The position numbers and the translations under genes were made by a program. Under the pieces are notes generated by a model. The model saw only the letters and a program-made list of their open reading frames with translations, had not been told where the DNA came from and ran no database searches. From Chryseobacterium jejuense (GTDB taxonomy: Bacteria > Bacteroidota > Bacteroidia > Flavobacteriales > Weeksellaceae), in the NCBI RefSeq assembly GCF_017877355.1, contig NZ_JAGIPR010000005.1, positions 248,001 to 312,000 of the forward strand: a stretch of DNA of 64,000 bases, written 5' to 3'. Of the stretch, positions 1 through 8,208 are shown piece after piece. Position 1 is the first letter of the stretch. Every line of letters starts with the position of its first letter.

Positions 1-1
1 T

Positions 2-127
2 GATGTGGTGCAGGTAAAAGATCTTTCCTGCAGACCATGCTCCGTTTTTGGAGATAAAGAATGTTATAGGGGAGATTGGGCATGTCTTGAAGAATTCAGT
101 ATCCAAAAAGTAGTTGAGAAAATCTGA
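2..127 (+). CDS. C-terminal end of a GT9 (heptosyltransferase-like) glycosyltransferase, partial
   Basis: The open frame enters from the left edge and stops at 125-127, giving 41 residues. The tail holds paired cysteines (CRPC, then EC and AC) followed by a final helix, EEFSIQKVVEKI. This Cys-rich ending is typical of family 9 ADP-heptose:LPS glycosyltransferases, which would transfer sugars to lipopolysaccharide or a related glycan. The catalytic body is outside the window, so the family call rests only on the tail. The next gene starts 4 bp after this stop, so the two are probably cotranscribed. Confidence 0.55.
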   Translation, partial: DVVQVKDLSCRPCSVFGDKECYRGDWACLEEFSIQKVVEKI

Positions 128-131
128 CATC

Positions 132-1016
132 ATGAAGCTGTCAATCTGTATTCCTGTCTATAATTTTGATGTCCGTGAATTGGTTTTTGATTTAAAAAAA
201 GAAATTGACAGCCAGGGATTAGACGCAGAAATTATATTGATAGATGATGCGTCTGATGCTGCTTTTAAATCAATCAACAAAGAACTTCAGAGCCAGGTGA
301 AAAAACTGGTTTTCCTGGAAGAAAATATAGGGCGTTCCAGAATCCGTAATCTCTTTCTGCAATATTCTTCGGGGAACTATCTTTTATTCCTTGATTGTGA
401 CGTTAAAATAGCTGGGAAAACTTTTCTGTGGAATTATATATCCGAAATAAATAGACAGCCGAATTTAGAGCTTATTTACGGAAGCTTTACAATTGATCCC
501 CAATATGCATCAACTCTTAGAAACAGGTATTCTGTGGAAAGAGAAATTTTTTTTGGCAGTAGGTCCTATGATTTTTCATTATTTAAAACCGTTAATTTTA
601 TTATCTCAAAAAAAGTTTTTGCAAAATTCCCTTTTAACGAAACGCTGACAGAATATGGATATGAAGATTTCGTTTTTGCCAAACTCCTTGAGCAAAATAA
701 AATAAAATTCTTGGCTATGGCTAATCCTGTTATTCATGTTGATGATACCAGTAATGCTATTTTTATGGAGAAAGCGGAAATAGGGATGGGGTCTTTATTC
801 AGGCTTTCAAAAAATCCTAAAAACAGTGCTTTTATTAAGGATATTAAGGTGTATAAAGCAGCAGTAATATTGAAACAGTTTGGGTGTATTCCATTGTTTC
901 TCTCCATTTATAAAGTTTTTGAGAATAGGGTAAAAACGAATCTTCTTTCAAAGAGTCCCAATATACGGTATTTTGACTTTTATAAATTGGCTGTGTTGAT
1001 AAGAAAGATGAAATAA
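132..1016 (+). CDS. family 2 glycosyltransferase
   Basis: A 294-residue GT-A fold glycosyltransferase, probably cytoplasmic and acting on a cell-surface glycan. It opens with LSICIPVYN, followed by the nucleotide-binding LIDDAS (Asp38/39), the metal-binding DCD at residues 88-90, and an acceptor-side YEDF motif near 180. I chose ATG 132 because it puts the conserved first beta strand at residue 3; an upstream in-frame TTG at 114 would overlap the preceding gene. The neighbouring GT9 gene points to LPS or exopolysaccharide assembly. Sugar and acceptor cannot be told from sequence. No transmembrane segment is evident. Confidence 0.85.
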   Translation: MKLSICIPVYNFDVRELVFDLKKEIDSQGLDAEIILIDDASDAAFKSINKELQSQVKKLVFLEENIGRSRIRNLFLQYSSGNYLLFLDCDVKIAGKTFLWNYISEINRQPNLELIYGSFTIDPQYASTLRNRYSVEREIFFGSRSYDFSLFKTVNFIISKKVFAKFPFNETLTEYGYEDFVFAKLLEQNKIKFLAMANPVIHVDDTSNAIFMEKAEIGMGSLFRLSKNPKNSAFIKDIKVYKAAVILKQFGCIPLFLSIYKVFENRVKTNLLSKSPNIRYFDFYKLAVLIRKMK

Positions 1017-1056
1017 AACGAACTCTCATGAATAGGAGAGAAGTATTAAAAATAAA

Positions 1057-1084
1057 AAAATCTCCCAGTTTCCTGAGAGATTTT
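1057..1084 (-). terminator. rho-independent terminator of the tRNA-Val pair
   Basis: An 8-bp stem, AAAATCTC with GAGATTTT, with a further CAG/CTG pairing inside. On the minus strand a run of T's follows directly. It lies just downstream of the second tRNA in transcription order and also separates it from the convergent glycosyltransferase gene. Confidence 0.75.
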
Positions 1085-1085
1085 G

Positions 1086-1160
1086 TGGGCCCTGAGGGAT
1101 TCGAACCCCCGACCCTCTGGGTGTAAACCAGATGCTCTGAACCAACTGAGCTAAGAGCCC
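1086..1160 (-). tRNA. tRNA-Val (anticodon TAC), distal copy
   Basis: On the minus strand the sequence folds as a 75-nt cloverleaf: acceptor GGGCTCT with AGGGCCC, D arm starting TAGCTCAGTTGG, anticodon loop TTTACAC (TAC at 34-36) on a TCTGG/CCAGA stem, and T arm with GGTTCGAATCC. The discriminator is A and the CCA end is not encoded. It is the second of two tandem copies that share one promoter and one terminator. The anticodon reads GUA and, with modification, other GUN valine codons. Confidence 0.95.
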
Positions 1161-1192
1161 GAATTTTTTGAAAGGTTTCGTTTCCTTTTTTG

Positions 1193-1267
1193 TGGGTCCT
1201 GAGGGATTCGAACCCCCGACCCTCTGGGTGTAAACCAGATGCTCTGAACCAACTGAGCTAAGAACCC
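1193..1267 (-). tRNA. tRNA-Val (anticodon TAC), proximal copy
   Basis: This 75-nt cloverleaf is identical to the distal copy except in the acceptor stem, where GGGTTCT pairs with AGGACCC. The fourth pair is U-A here and C-G in the other copy, a compensatory change. The anticodon is TAC (valine), the discriminator is A and CCA is not encoded. A 32-bp spacer separates the two tRNAs. The 5' end is about 35 nt from the predicted transcription start. Confidence 0.95.
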
Positions 1268-1304
1268 TCTAGACTTTGTTATTGTTTCCTCGTTTAGAGT
1301 GGTG

Positions 1305-1334
1305 CAAATATACAACTTATTCTTTAAACTCCAA
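1305..1334 (-). promoter_or_regulatory. Bacteroidetes-type promoter of the tRNA-Val pair
   Basis: On the minus strand: TTG (1334-1332), a 19-bp spacer, then TATATTTG (1312-1305), a full match to the primary sigma factor pattern of Bacteroidetes. The upstream element lies inside the last codons of folC, so the promoter spans the folC stop codon. Confidence 0.8.
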
Positions 1335-2561
1335 ATTTTTTTCTAAAAAATCTCCAACAACAAAGTTACTTCCGCCAATAAAAATCATTTCTTCGTTTGT
1401 ACATCGTTCTTTTGCAGATAGATATGCTTCCTGTACGGAATTAAAAATTTTATAAAAAATTTTCGCCTCCTGAAGTAAGTTTTCATAATCCTCGGGGTGT
1501 CTTCCCCTGTTGATGGATGGTTTGGCAAAATAAAACTCAGAATTTTCAGGAAGTAAATTCATCACTTCATCTATTTTTTTATCATTTACAAACCCCAAAA
1601 TGACATGCTTGTGCCTGTCAATTGAATTTAATTGTGAAAAAACATACTCCAAACCAGCCTGATTGTGTCCCGTATCACAAATAGTAAGCGGATTTTTTGA
1701 GAACTCAAACCAACGCCCAATGAAGTTTGTGTTTTGATGAACATTCAGTAATCCGTTCTCCAGATCCTTATCAGTAATATTGATGTGTTGTTTTCTTAGC
1801 TCTTCAATAATGGCCAAAACTACACGGATGTTCTTTTTCTGATAATTTCCTTTCAAATCAGAAGAAAGATCAGTATGAAGTAGAGTAGCATCTATAAAAG
1901 GAGCGTCTTCCTTCATTGCTTTTTCTCTGATGATTGTTTTTACAGTTTCATTTTCATCACCCGAGATAATTGGAGTGTTCATTTTAATGATTCCGGCTTT
2001 TTCAGCTGCTATTTCTTCAATAGTATCTCCTAATATATTCTGATGATCAAGTTGAACATTCGTAATAGCAGAAACCAAAGGCTTTATAATATTGGTAGAA
2101 TCCAGTCTTCCCCCTAAGCCCACTTCAATGATTGCAAAATCTACCTGCTGCTGATAAAAATATTCAAAAGCCATGATGGTGGTAAACTCAAAGAATGATG
2201 GTTTGATGTCTTCCGGAATATTTTTAAGCTTCTGAATAAAATCAAAAACAAACTCTTTATGACAGTTTTTACCGTCCACTTTAATACGTTCTGTAAAATC
2301 AATAAGATGGGGAGAATTATATAAACCTACTTTGTAACCGGCTTCCTGAAGGACGGATGACAGCATATTACTTGAGGATCCCTTTCCATTGGTACCGCCA
2401 ACGTGGATGCATTTTATTTTATCCTGTGGGTTTCCAAAGTAAGCACAAAGCTTAATGATATTGTCAAGTCCTGGTTTATAAGCCTTCTGTCCATCTATCT
2501 GATAGTTGGGCATCTGTACAAAAAGCCAGTCGATAGCTTCCTGATATTGTTCGTTTGTCAT
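1317..2561 (-). CDS. folC: bifunctional folylpolyglutamate synthase / dihydrofolate synthase
   Basis: A 414-residue Mur-ligase-family enzyme that joins glutamate to dihydropteroate and to folates, using ATP in the cytoplasm. It has the P-loop GGTNGKGS near residues 55-62, the IEVGLGGRLDSTN segment near 144-157, the DHQNILGDTIEEIAAEKAGI block typical of FolC, and a C-terminal glutamate-ligase domain with DTGHN. Length is normal. The gene stands alone, divergent from the TolC-like gene. Its 3' end carries the promoter of the tRNA-Val genes, so the two transcription units overlap. Confidence 0.93.
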   Translation of the reverse strand: MTNEQYQEAIDWLFVQMPNYQIDGQKAYKPGLDNIIKLCAYFGNPQDKIKCIHVGGTNGKGSSSNMLSSVLQEAGYKVGLYNSPHLIDFTERIKVDGKNCHKEFVFDFIQKLKNIPEDIKPSFFEFTTIMAFEYFYQQQVDFAIIEVGLGGRLDSTNIIKPLVSAITNVQLDHQNILGDTIEEIAAEKAGIIKMNTPIISGDENETVKTIIREKAMKEDAPFIDATLLHTDLSSDLKGNYQKKNIRVVLAIIEELRKQHINITDKDLENGLLNVHQNTNFIGRWFEFSKNPLTICDTGHNQAGLEYVFSQLNSIDRHKHVILGFVNDKKIDEVMNLLPENSEFYFAKPSINRGRHPEDYENLLQEAKIFYKIFNSVQEAYLSAKERCTNEEMIFIGGSNFVVGDFLEKNLEFKE

Positions 2562-2746
2562 GATACAAAATTCTCAAAAGTTTTATTAAAATGAAACTAT
2601 TTTTTTCAATCTGTAACTTTTTTATATTTACTTCGTCTAATAGGGAAAAATCTTAATATAAAATCGCTGGGGTTTGCTAGTATAAATACTGATGAAGATG
2701 ACGCGATTCTATATGACCATTAAAAATAAATAAACATCTACATAAT

Positions 2747-4069
2747 ATGAAAAAAGTTTGGATTATCGTTTTTGGATTAAGTTGTCTGGGTTTAAGTGCT
2801 CAGAAGAAATGGTCCTTAAAAGAATGTGTAAGCTATGCAGTGGAGCATAATCTTCAGGTTATCCAAAATCAATATACCAAGCAAAACCAGGAATATAATC
2901 TTAAAGCAGCCAAAAAAGATTATTTGCCTTCTGTATCGGGGAGTGTGATGAATGGTGTGAGTTTTGGACAAGGATCATTAGGAGCAGGAAGTTATAGAAA
3001 TGACAGATTCAATAACAGTATTGGGGTAAGTGCTGATGTTTTGGTTTACAATAATGGAAGATTAGAGAAGAATGTAAGAAAGCTTCAGTTTGATGTAGAA
3101 GCTAGTCAATATGATATAGAAGCCATCAAAAATGATATCTCTGTACAAATTGCCCAACAATATTTAACAGCTTTGCTGAACAAAGAAATTGTTAAGATTT
3201 CTCAAAGTGCTGTAGAAAATGCTAAAAAGCAGCATGACAGAGCGAAGATAACTACTCAGGTTGGCACTACCGCTCAGACTGTTTTAGCAGAAGCAGAAGC
3301 GGCATTGGCGAGAGAAAAGCAAAATCTTAAAACAGCAGAGGTTAATGTAGGAAGAGCTTTGTTCGCAATCGCTCAGCTTTTACAGCTTTCAGATTATAAA
3401 GATTTTGATGTAGAAAATGTAGATATTCCTGAAGCATTAGATTCACAGTTGGTAACTGCTGACGAGGTTCTTACAAAAGCTTATGATGTACAACCTCAGA
3501 TAAAAGCTGCCGAAAGCAGAATAAGATCTGCCGAAGCACAAACAGAGGTAAGTAAAACAGCATTCTGGCCTACATTAACAGCTAGTGCTGGTCTTAATAC
3601 TTTCTACAATAGATCATTTAATGTTCCTCCAGGTATTGTTCAGGGAACTTTTTTTGAACAATATAAAGATCAGTTTGGGCAAAATGTAGGGCTATCTCTT
3701 AATATCCCTATTTTCAATAAAGGGAAAACAAAACTACAGGTTGAGCAGTCTAAGCTGAATGAAAGCGTGAGTAAAATTACCCTTGAACAGCAGAAACAGA
3801 CGGTAAGACAGAATATACAGAAAGCTCAGTTTGATGCTGATGCCAATTATGAATCATACCTTGCCGCATTAGAAGCTGAAAAAAGTTCCAAGTTGGCTCT
3901 TGATTTTGCAGATAAAAGCTATGCTGCAGGAAAAACAACCATTTACGACGTTAACGTTGCAAGAAATAATTATGCAAATGCACAGGGATCAGTAGCACAG
4001 GCGAAATATAATTATCTTTTCAGCCTTAAATTATTGAATTTCTATGCTGGAATTCCACTAAGTTTGTAA
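2747..4069 (+). CDS. TolC family outer membrane efflux protein
   Basis: A 440-residue TolC-like protein: a signal peptide ending near ...LGLSAQ (about residue 19), then two long alpha-helical repeats rich in Ala, Gln, Asn and Glu, with the usual LKECVSYAVEHN opening. It would form a trimeric outer membrane channel for a type I exporter or an RND/ABC pump. No adaptor or pump gene lies beside it, so its partner must be elsewhere. It begins a plus-strand series with only 1 bp to the SprT-like gene, which suggests cotranscription with functionally unrelated genes. Confidence 0.9.
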   Translation: MKKVWIIVFGLSCLGLSAQKKWSLKECVSYAVEHNLQVIQNQYTKQNQEYNLKAAKKDYLPSVSGSVMNGVSFGQGSLGAGSYRNDRFNNSIGVSADVLVYNNGRLEKNVRKLQFDVEASQYDIEAIKNDISVQIAQQYLTALLNKEIVKISQSAVENAKKQHDRAKITTQVGTTAQTVLAEAEAALAREKQNLKTAEVNVGRALFAIAQLLQLSDYKDFDVENVDIPEALDSQLVTADEVLTKAYDVQPQIKAAESRIRSAEAQTEVSKTAFWPTLTASAGLNTFYNRSFNVPPGIVQGTFFEQYKDQFGQNVGLSLNIPIFNKGKTKLQVEQSKLNESVSKITLEQQKQTVRQNIQKAQFDADANYESYLAALEAEKSSKLALDFADKSYAAGKTTIYDVNVARNNYANAQGSVAQAKYNYLFSLKLLNFYAGIPLSL

Positions 4070-4070
4070 A

Positions 4071-4661
4071 ATGTCTATCCAATCGTTAGAAAAATATTTA
4101 CCACAAAATACACTTAATTATTTAAGAATTTGGTTTTCAGATTATTATATTCATATAAAAGTCACTAGAAACAGAAATTCTAAACTGGGAGATTACAGAA
4201 AACTTCCAGACAATTCTCATGAAATTACGGTAAACTCAACGCTTACCCCACAACTTTTTTTCTTTGTGCTTACCCACGAGCTGGCACACCTCATTGCTTT
4301 TGAAAAATACGGACGAAGAATCTCTCCGCATGGAAATGAATGGAAAGAAACCTTCAGAAATATGCTGCTTGAAAGCCTTGAGATTTATGATGAAGAGCTG
4401 AAACCTGTCATCGTAAAATTTTCAAAATCGCCCAAAGCTAATTTTATGGCGAGTCCTGATCTGGTTAGATATTTTCATACTGAGAAGCAGGATGATAGTC
4501 TCCATTTTATCGAACAGCTTCAAAAGGGTGAATTTTTTATATATCGTAACGAAAAGTATTTATTAGAGGGTCTGATTAAAAAAAACTATCTTTGTAAGAA
4601 CCTGGCTACTGGAAGGAAGTATTCTTTCAAACCTTTAGCAAGGGTAGAAAAATGTAGCTAA
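4071..4661 (+). CDS. SprT-like zinc metalloprotease domain protein
   Basis: A 196-residue protein with HELAH at residues 69-73 and a downstream HGNEWK histidine (His87), the zinc-binding pattern of SprT/Spartan proteins, which are linked to DNA-protein crosslink repair in other organisms. The C-terminal half has CKNLATGRKYSF, a remnant of the zinc-ribbon half with few cysteines. No signal peptide, so cytoplasmic. The start is 1 bp after the TolC stop and the end is 2 bp before the guanylyltransferase gene, consistent with translational coupling. Substrate unknown. Confidence 0.85.
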   Translation: MSIQSLEKYLPQNTLNYLRIWFSDYYIHIKVTRNRNSKLGDYRKLPDNSHEITVNSTLTPQLFFFVLTHELAHLIAFEKYGRRISPHGNEWKETFRNMLLESLEIYDEELKPVIVKFSKSPKANFMASPDLVRYFHTEKQDDSLHFIEQLQKGEFFIYRNEKYLLEGLIKKNYLCKNLATGRKYSFKPLARVEKCS

Positions 4662-4663
4662 GA

Positions 4664-5746
4664 ATGTTAAAATCAGATAGATATTGTGTGATAATGGCTG
4701 GAGGGATCGGTAGCAGATTCTGGCCCATGAGTACACAGAAGTTTCCAAAACAGTTTCAGGATATTTTAGGAACGGGACGTACCATGATTCAGCAAACTTA
4801 TGACAGAATCAGTAAAGTAATTCCTAAAGAACATATATTCGTTATTACCAATAAAGAATATGTTGCACTTTCCCATCAACAGCTTCCGGAAATTCCTGTA
4901 GAGAATATCGTGGGTGAACCTCTGATGAAAAATACAGCAGCCTGTAATCTTTACATGGCTAATAAAATTGCTGAAATCAATCCAAATGCGACTATGATTG
5001 TTCTTCCAGCTGATCATTTAATACTGAAAGAAGATGTATTTCTGGAAAAAGTAATACTGGCATTTGACCTTGCTTCTAAACATGACTATCTGGTAACATT
5101 GGGAATAACTCCTACAAGACCTGATACAGGATATGGATATATTCAGTTCGTAGAAAAGAAAAATGCAGAATATTTCAAAGTAAAAACATTTACAGAAAAA
5201 CCGATTTTAGAAATTGCCCAAAGCTTTTTGGAGAGTGGTGACTTCCTTTGGAATGCTGGGATTTTTATATGGAATATCAAAAGTATTCATCATGCATTTG
5301 AAATCCACCTTCCTGAGATGACACAGCATTTTATGGCTTGTGAGTATAATTCAGATAAAGAAAATAGCTGTATAGAAACCATTTACCCGAAGGTTCAGAA
5401 AATTTCCATTGATAATGGAATTTTAGAGAAAGCTAAAAATGTATATGTTATTCCATCAGATTTAGGTTGGAGTGACCTCGGAACATGGACTTCTGTCTAT
5501 GAAAATACAGAAAAAGATGAGGATGGAAATGCAGTGAAACTAAAGCATTTACTTGCTTATAATTCAAAAGGAAATATTATCCGGTTAAAAAATAATAACA
5601 AGGCGGTTATTATTGATGGCCTTGAAAACTATATTGTGGTAGATACAGACAAGGCTCTTCTTATTTGCCCTAGAGACAACGACCAATTAATTAAGGATTA
5701 TGTCCTGGATCTGAAAAGTTTCAAGAAAGGAGATAAGTTTATGTAG
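4664..5746 (+). CDS. mannose-1-phosphate guanylyltransferase
   Basis: A 360-residue nucleotidyltransferase that makes GDP-mannose from mannose 1-phosphate and GTP for surface glycans. It has the signature VIMAGGIGSRFWPMS near residues 9-23, a FPKQF block right after, PADH near 117 and the FTEKP motif near 180. The C-terminal isomerase domain of bifunctional ManC proteins is absent, so it is the short, monofunctional type. It sits in the run with sprT and tolC; the glycosyltransferases at the start of the window are possible users of its product. Confidence 0.92.
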   Translation: MLKSDRYCVIMAGGIGSRFWPMSTQKFPKQFQDILGTGRTMIQQTYDRISKVIPKEHIFVITNKEYVALSHQQLPEIPVENIVGEPLMKNTAACNLYMANKIAEINPNATMIVLPADHLILKEDVFLEKVILAFDLASKHDYLVTLGITPTRPDTGYGYIQFVEKKNAEYFKVKTFTEKPILEIAQSFLESGDFLWNAGIFIWNIKSIHHAFEIHLPEMTQHFMACEYNSDKENSCIETIYPKVQKISIDNGILEKAKNVYVIPSDLGWSDLGTWTSVYENTEKDEDGNAVKLKHLLAYNSKGNIIRLKNNNKAVIIDGLENYIVVDTDKALLICPRDNDQLIKDYVLDLKSFKKGDKFM

Positions 5747-5777
5747 TATTTGGTATCTTTTATGCTTATTTTAGGCT

Positions 5778-6443
5778 ATGATTAAATTTACACTTCGATT
5801 CACGACTTTAGCACTTTTGCTTTTTACCATCCTGGGATATGCTCAGGAAAAGAAAAAGTTTTCAAGTATCCCTAATATGTTACAGAGAATTGAACCTGAT
5901 GATAAGGTAGATTCTTGGGTTTTGGTTTACAATAGCTATGGAAAAGGAGAGGAGATCAAAATTTCTGGAAGTAAAATGAGCTATACTCCTCAGTTTTCCG
6001 GGTTTAATCTATTTCCTAACGAAGACAGTTTTTATTATATAGCCTACTCTTCGGGTGGGAAAATTAATTATATTCTTGATACAGAGGCGTTAAAAGCTTT
6101 TGTAGGAAAGGCAGACAATGCCCAGGAAGCCGCAATAATACTGGCTTCTGATGGCTATATGATGGATGAAGAATTCAAGGACCTTGCGGGCAATTATCAT
6201 GAAGATCAAAAGAATTACTATCTGGACCTTGGAAAATTAACATCAAAAGAATGTCCTTATCAGAAAACACATTACACATTAACGGTTAATAAAACTACCG
6301 GGCTTGTAACGAATGTAAAAGATAACGGTACCTATATTGAACTTTACAATAAAAAATGTGCTAATAACCCAAGACTGTTAAAGGTCGAAAAAAAAGAAGA
6401 ACCAAAGAAAGATGAGCCTCAAAAAACATCAAAGCGCAGATAA
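5778..6443 (+). CDS. secreted protein of unknown function
   Basis: A 221-residue protein with a clear signal peptide (hydrophobic stretch at residues 8-20, ending ...GYAQ). The mature part is soluble and mixed in character, and it ends in a Lys/Glu/Pro-rich tail (KKEEPKKDEPQKTSKRR). I recognise no domain. It lies 31 bp after the guanylyltransferase gene, and its 3' end overlaps the next gene by 32 bp in another frame, so the two are probably translated in a coupled way. A periplasmic or outer membrane role is likely but undefined. Confidence 0.75.
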   Translation: MIKFTLRFTTLALLLFTILGYAQEKKKFSSIPNMLQRIEPDDKVDSWVLVYNSYGKGEEIKISGSKMSYTPQFSGFNLFPNEDSFYYIAYSSGGKINYILDTEALKAFVGKADNAQEAAIILASDGYMMDEEFKDLAGNYHEDQKNYYLDLGKLTSKECPYQKTHYTLTVNKTTGLVTNVKDNGTYIELYNKKCANNPRLLKVEKKEEPKKDEPQKTSKRR

Positions 6444-6945
6444 TACCTATGAAACTGAGCGATTAATACTTCGCCCAATGTCTGCTGAAGACAGAGATTT
6501 TATTTTTGAACTTTATAATAGACCTAAATTTATTCAACATATCGGAAACCGAAATGTGAATACCGTTGAAGATGCTGAAAACTATATTCTGAATAGATTT
6601 GCTCCACAGATTGAAAGACTGGGATATGGAAACTACCTTTTAGTAACCAAAGATAGTAATGAAAAAATAGGCGCCGTTGGAATCTTTGAAAGAGAAGGTC
6701 TTGATGTTGTAGATATCGGATATTCATTATTGGAAGAGTTTGAAGGAAAAGGATATGCTTTTGAAGCTGCTCAAAAGGTGAAATCCATCGGGATGGAAGA
6801 TTTTGGTTTGTCAAAAATATCTGCCATTATTTCAAAAGATAATGTTTCTTCACAAAAGCTAATTGAAAAGCTAGGGCTGAAGTTTAAAAAATATGTTACA
6901 CTTCCCGGCGAAACGGAAGAATTAAATTATTACGAAACAGAATAA
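6412..6945 (+). CDS. GNAT family N-acetyltransferase (RimJ/RimL type)
   Basis: A 177-residue acetyltransferase of the RimJ/RimL branch: ETERLILRPMSAEDRD at the N terminus, a central IGAVGIFERE strand, the acetyl-CoA-binding EEFEGKGYAFEA segment near 110, and the KISAIISKDNVSSQKLIEKLG motif near 140. The start at 6412 lies 32 bp inside the preceding gene; the next in-frame Met falls after the conserved ERLILRP and would truncate the fold. The substrate could be a protein N terminus or a small amine. A strong terminator follows 20 bp downstream. Confidence 0.88.
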   Translation: MSLKKHQSADNTYETERLILRPMSAEDRDFIFELYNRPKFIQHIGNRNVNTVEDAENYILNRFAPQIERLGYGNYLLVTKDSNEKIGAVGIFEREGLDVVDIGYSLLEEFEGKGYAFEAAQKVKSIGMEDFGLSKISAIISKDNVSSQKLIEKLGLKFKKYVTLPGETEELNYYETE

Positions 6946-6966
6946 GATCAAACATTATAATACAAA

Positions 6967-6996
6967 AAATCCACAAAGACTAATATTTGTGGATTT
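6967..6996. terminator. bidirectional rho-independent terminator
   Basis: An 11-bp perfect stem, AAATCCACAAA / TTTGTGGATTT, with an 8-nt loop, flanked by A's on the left and T's on the right, so it works on both strands. It separates the convergent acetyltransferase and peroxiredoxin genes. Confidence 0.85.
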
Positions 6997-7019
6997 TTTC
7001 TTTTTATCAGTACTGAAAA

Positions 7020-7469
7020 TTACCCTTCTAAGATTTGCTCAGCAGCTGTTTTGGAAGTTACTTTTTCAATAACTCTGGTGCACACTCCATTTTCATCAAA
7101 AATAAATGTGGTTCTTACAATTCCCATGTACGTTTTACCAAACGTCTTTTTCTCCTGCCAAACCCCGAATTTTTCAATAATATCACGGTTTTCATCTGCA
7201 ATAAGATCATAAGGAAAAGCAAATTTACTATGAAAGTTTTTCTGCTTTTTTACAGAATCTCCACTCACTCCCAATAGCTGATATCCTGCTTTTTCAAGTT
7301 TGGAATAATTATCACTTAGATTGCAGGCTTCCACAGTACATGTTGGAGTGCTAGCTTGAGGATAAAAGAAAACAACAAGTTTCTTTCCGATTAATTTTGA
7401 TGAAGATATTGCTTCTCCATCCTGATTTGTTCCTTCAAATTGAGGTAATTTATCTCCAACTTTCAGCAT
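7020..7469 (-). CDS. bcp: thioredoxin-dependent peroxiredoxin, Bcp/PrxQ type
   Basis: A 149-residue cytoplasmic peroxiredoxin that reduces hydroperoxides with electrons from thioredoxin. The catalytic region reads TPTCTVEACN, with peroxidatic Cys44 and resolving Cys49 five residues later, the atypical two-Cys arrangement of the Bcp/PrxQ subfamily. FFYPQAST precedes it and GVSGDSVKKQKNF follows, both family hallmarks. Length is normal. The gene is divergent from endonuclease III with only about 33 bp between start codons, so the two promoters must overlap, which could couple oxidative defence with base-excision repair. Confidence 0.93.
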   Translation of the reverse strand: MLKVGDKLPQFEGTNQDGEAISSSKLIGKKLVVFFYPQASTPTCTVEACNLSDNYSKLEKAGYQLLGVSGDSVKKQKNFHSKFAFPYDLIADENRDIIEKFGVWQEKKTFGKTYMGIVRTTFIFDENGVCTRVIEKVTSKTAAEQILEG

Positions 7470-7502
7470 AATGATTTATTTTTGTTCAAATTTAAGGGTA
7501 AA

Positions 7503-8123
7503 ATGACAAAAAAGCAAAGAGCCGAGCTCGTTCAGATAGAACTGGATAAATTGTATCCTACAACGCCTATTCCTCTGGATCACACGGATCCTTATACTTT
7601 AATGGTTGCTGTTGCCCTTTCTGCGCAGACAACAGATAAAAAAGTAAATGAAGTTACCCCAAACCTTTTCGAGGTAGCCGGAACTCCACAGAGAATGGCA
7701 AAGCTGGAAGAGTTCCAGATCAAAGAATTAATTAAAGAAATAGGATTATCCAATACCAAAGCCAGGAACTTAAAAAGAATGGCTGAACTATTACTGGAAA
7801 GACACAATGGTATTGTTCCGCAGACTTATGAAGAATTAGAAGCGCTTCCGGGCGTAGGACACAAGACAGCATCTGTAGTGATGAGCCAAGGGTTTGGATT
7901 TCCTGCTTTTCCTGTAGATACCCATATTCATCGCTTGATGACACAGTGGAAACTTACTTCCGGTAAAAATGTAGTGGAAACAGAAAAGGATGCAAAGAAA
8001 TTATTCCCGGAAGAAGTATGGAACAAACTCCATCTTCAAATCATTTTCTATGGTAGAGAATATTCTCCGGCAAGAGGAAAAGGGGAGAAGGACTTTATTA
8101 CTAAAATGATGTTTGAGAAGTAA
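7503..8123 (+). CDS. nth: endonuclease III-type DNA glycosylase lacking the iron-sulfur cluster
   Basis: A 206-residue base-excision glycosylase/AP lyase. The helix-hairpin-helix LPGVGHKTASVV carries the catalytic Lys, and FPVDTHIHR carries the catalytic Asp. The C-terminal stretch that usually holds C-x6-C-x2-C-x5-C reads GREYSPARGKGEKD and has no cysteine; the whole protein has none. So it cannot bind the usual 4Fe-4S cluster. I start at ATG 7503; the upstream TTG at 7482 falls inside a TATTTTTG promoter-like element (7477-7484). Activity is expected, because the catalytic residues are intact. Confidence 0.9.
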   Translation: MTKKQRAELVQIELDKLYPTTPIPLDHTDPYTLMVAVALSAQTTDKKVNEVTPNLFEVAGTPQRMAKLEEFQIKELIKEIGLSNTKARNLKRMAELLLERHNGIVPQTYEELEALPGVGHKTASVVMSQGFGFPAFPVDTHIHRLMTQWKLTSGKNVVETEKDAKKLFPEEVWNKLHLQIIFYGREYSPARGKGEKDFITKMMFEK

Positions 8124-8126
8124 AAA

Positions 8127-8200
8127 TCCTGATGTTGTACGAAGCAAAATTCCCCTTCTTTGAAGGGGTGGATTTTTGCTTAGCAAAAAGACGGGATAGT
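8127..8200. repeat. palindromic intergenic repeat, possible terminator
   Basis: Two adjacent hairpins: CCCCTTC-ttt-GAAGGGG (8152-8168) and TTTTTGC-tta-GCAAAAA (about 8173-8189). The minus strand of this piece can be read as ...NPPLQRRGI..., a phrase often seen in spurious proteins called from flavobacterial interspersed repeats. It lies between the convergent endonuclease III and DinB genes and may end both transcripts. Only one copy is in this window. Confidence 0.6.
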
Positions 8201-8208
8201 TTAAATGA

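Noticed and set aside
8001..8186. 61-codon minus-strand frame with NPPLQRRGI
   Set aside because: It comes from an interspersed palindromic repeat and lies antisense to endonuclease III.
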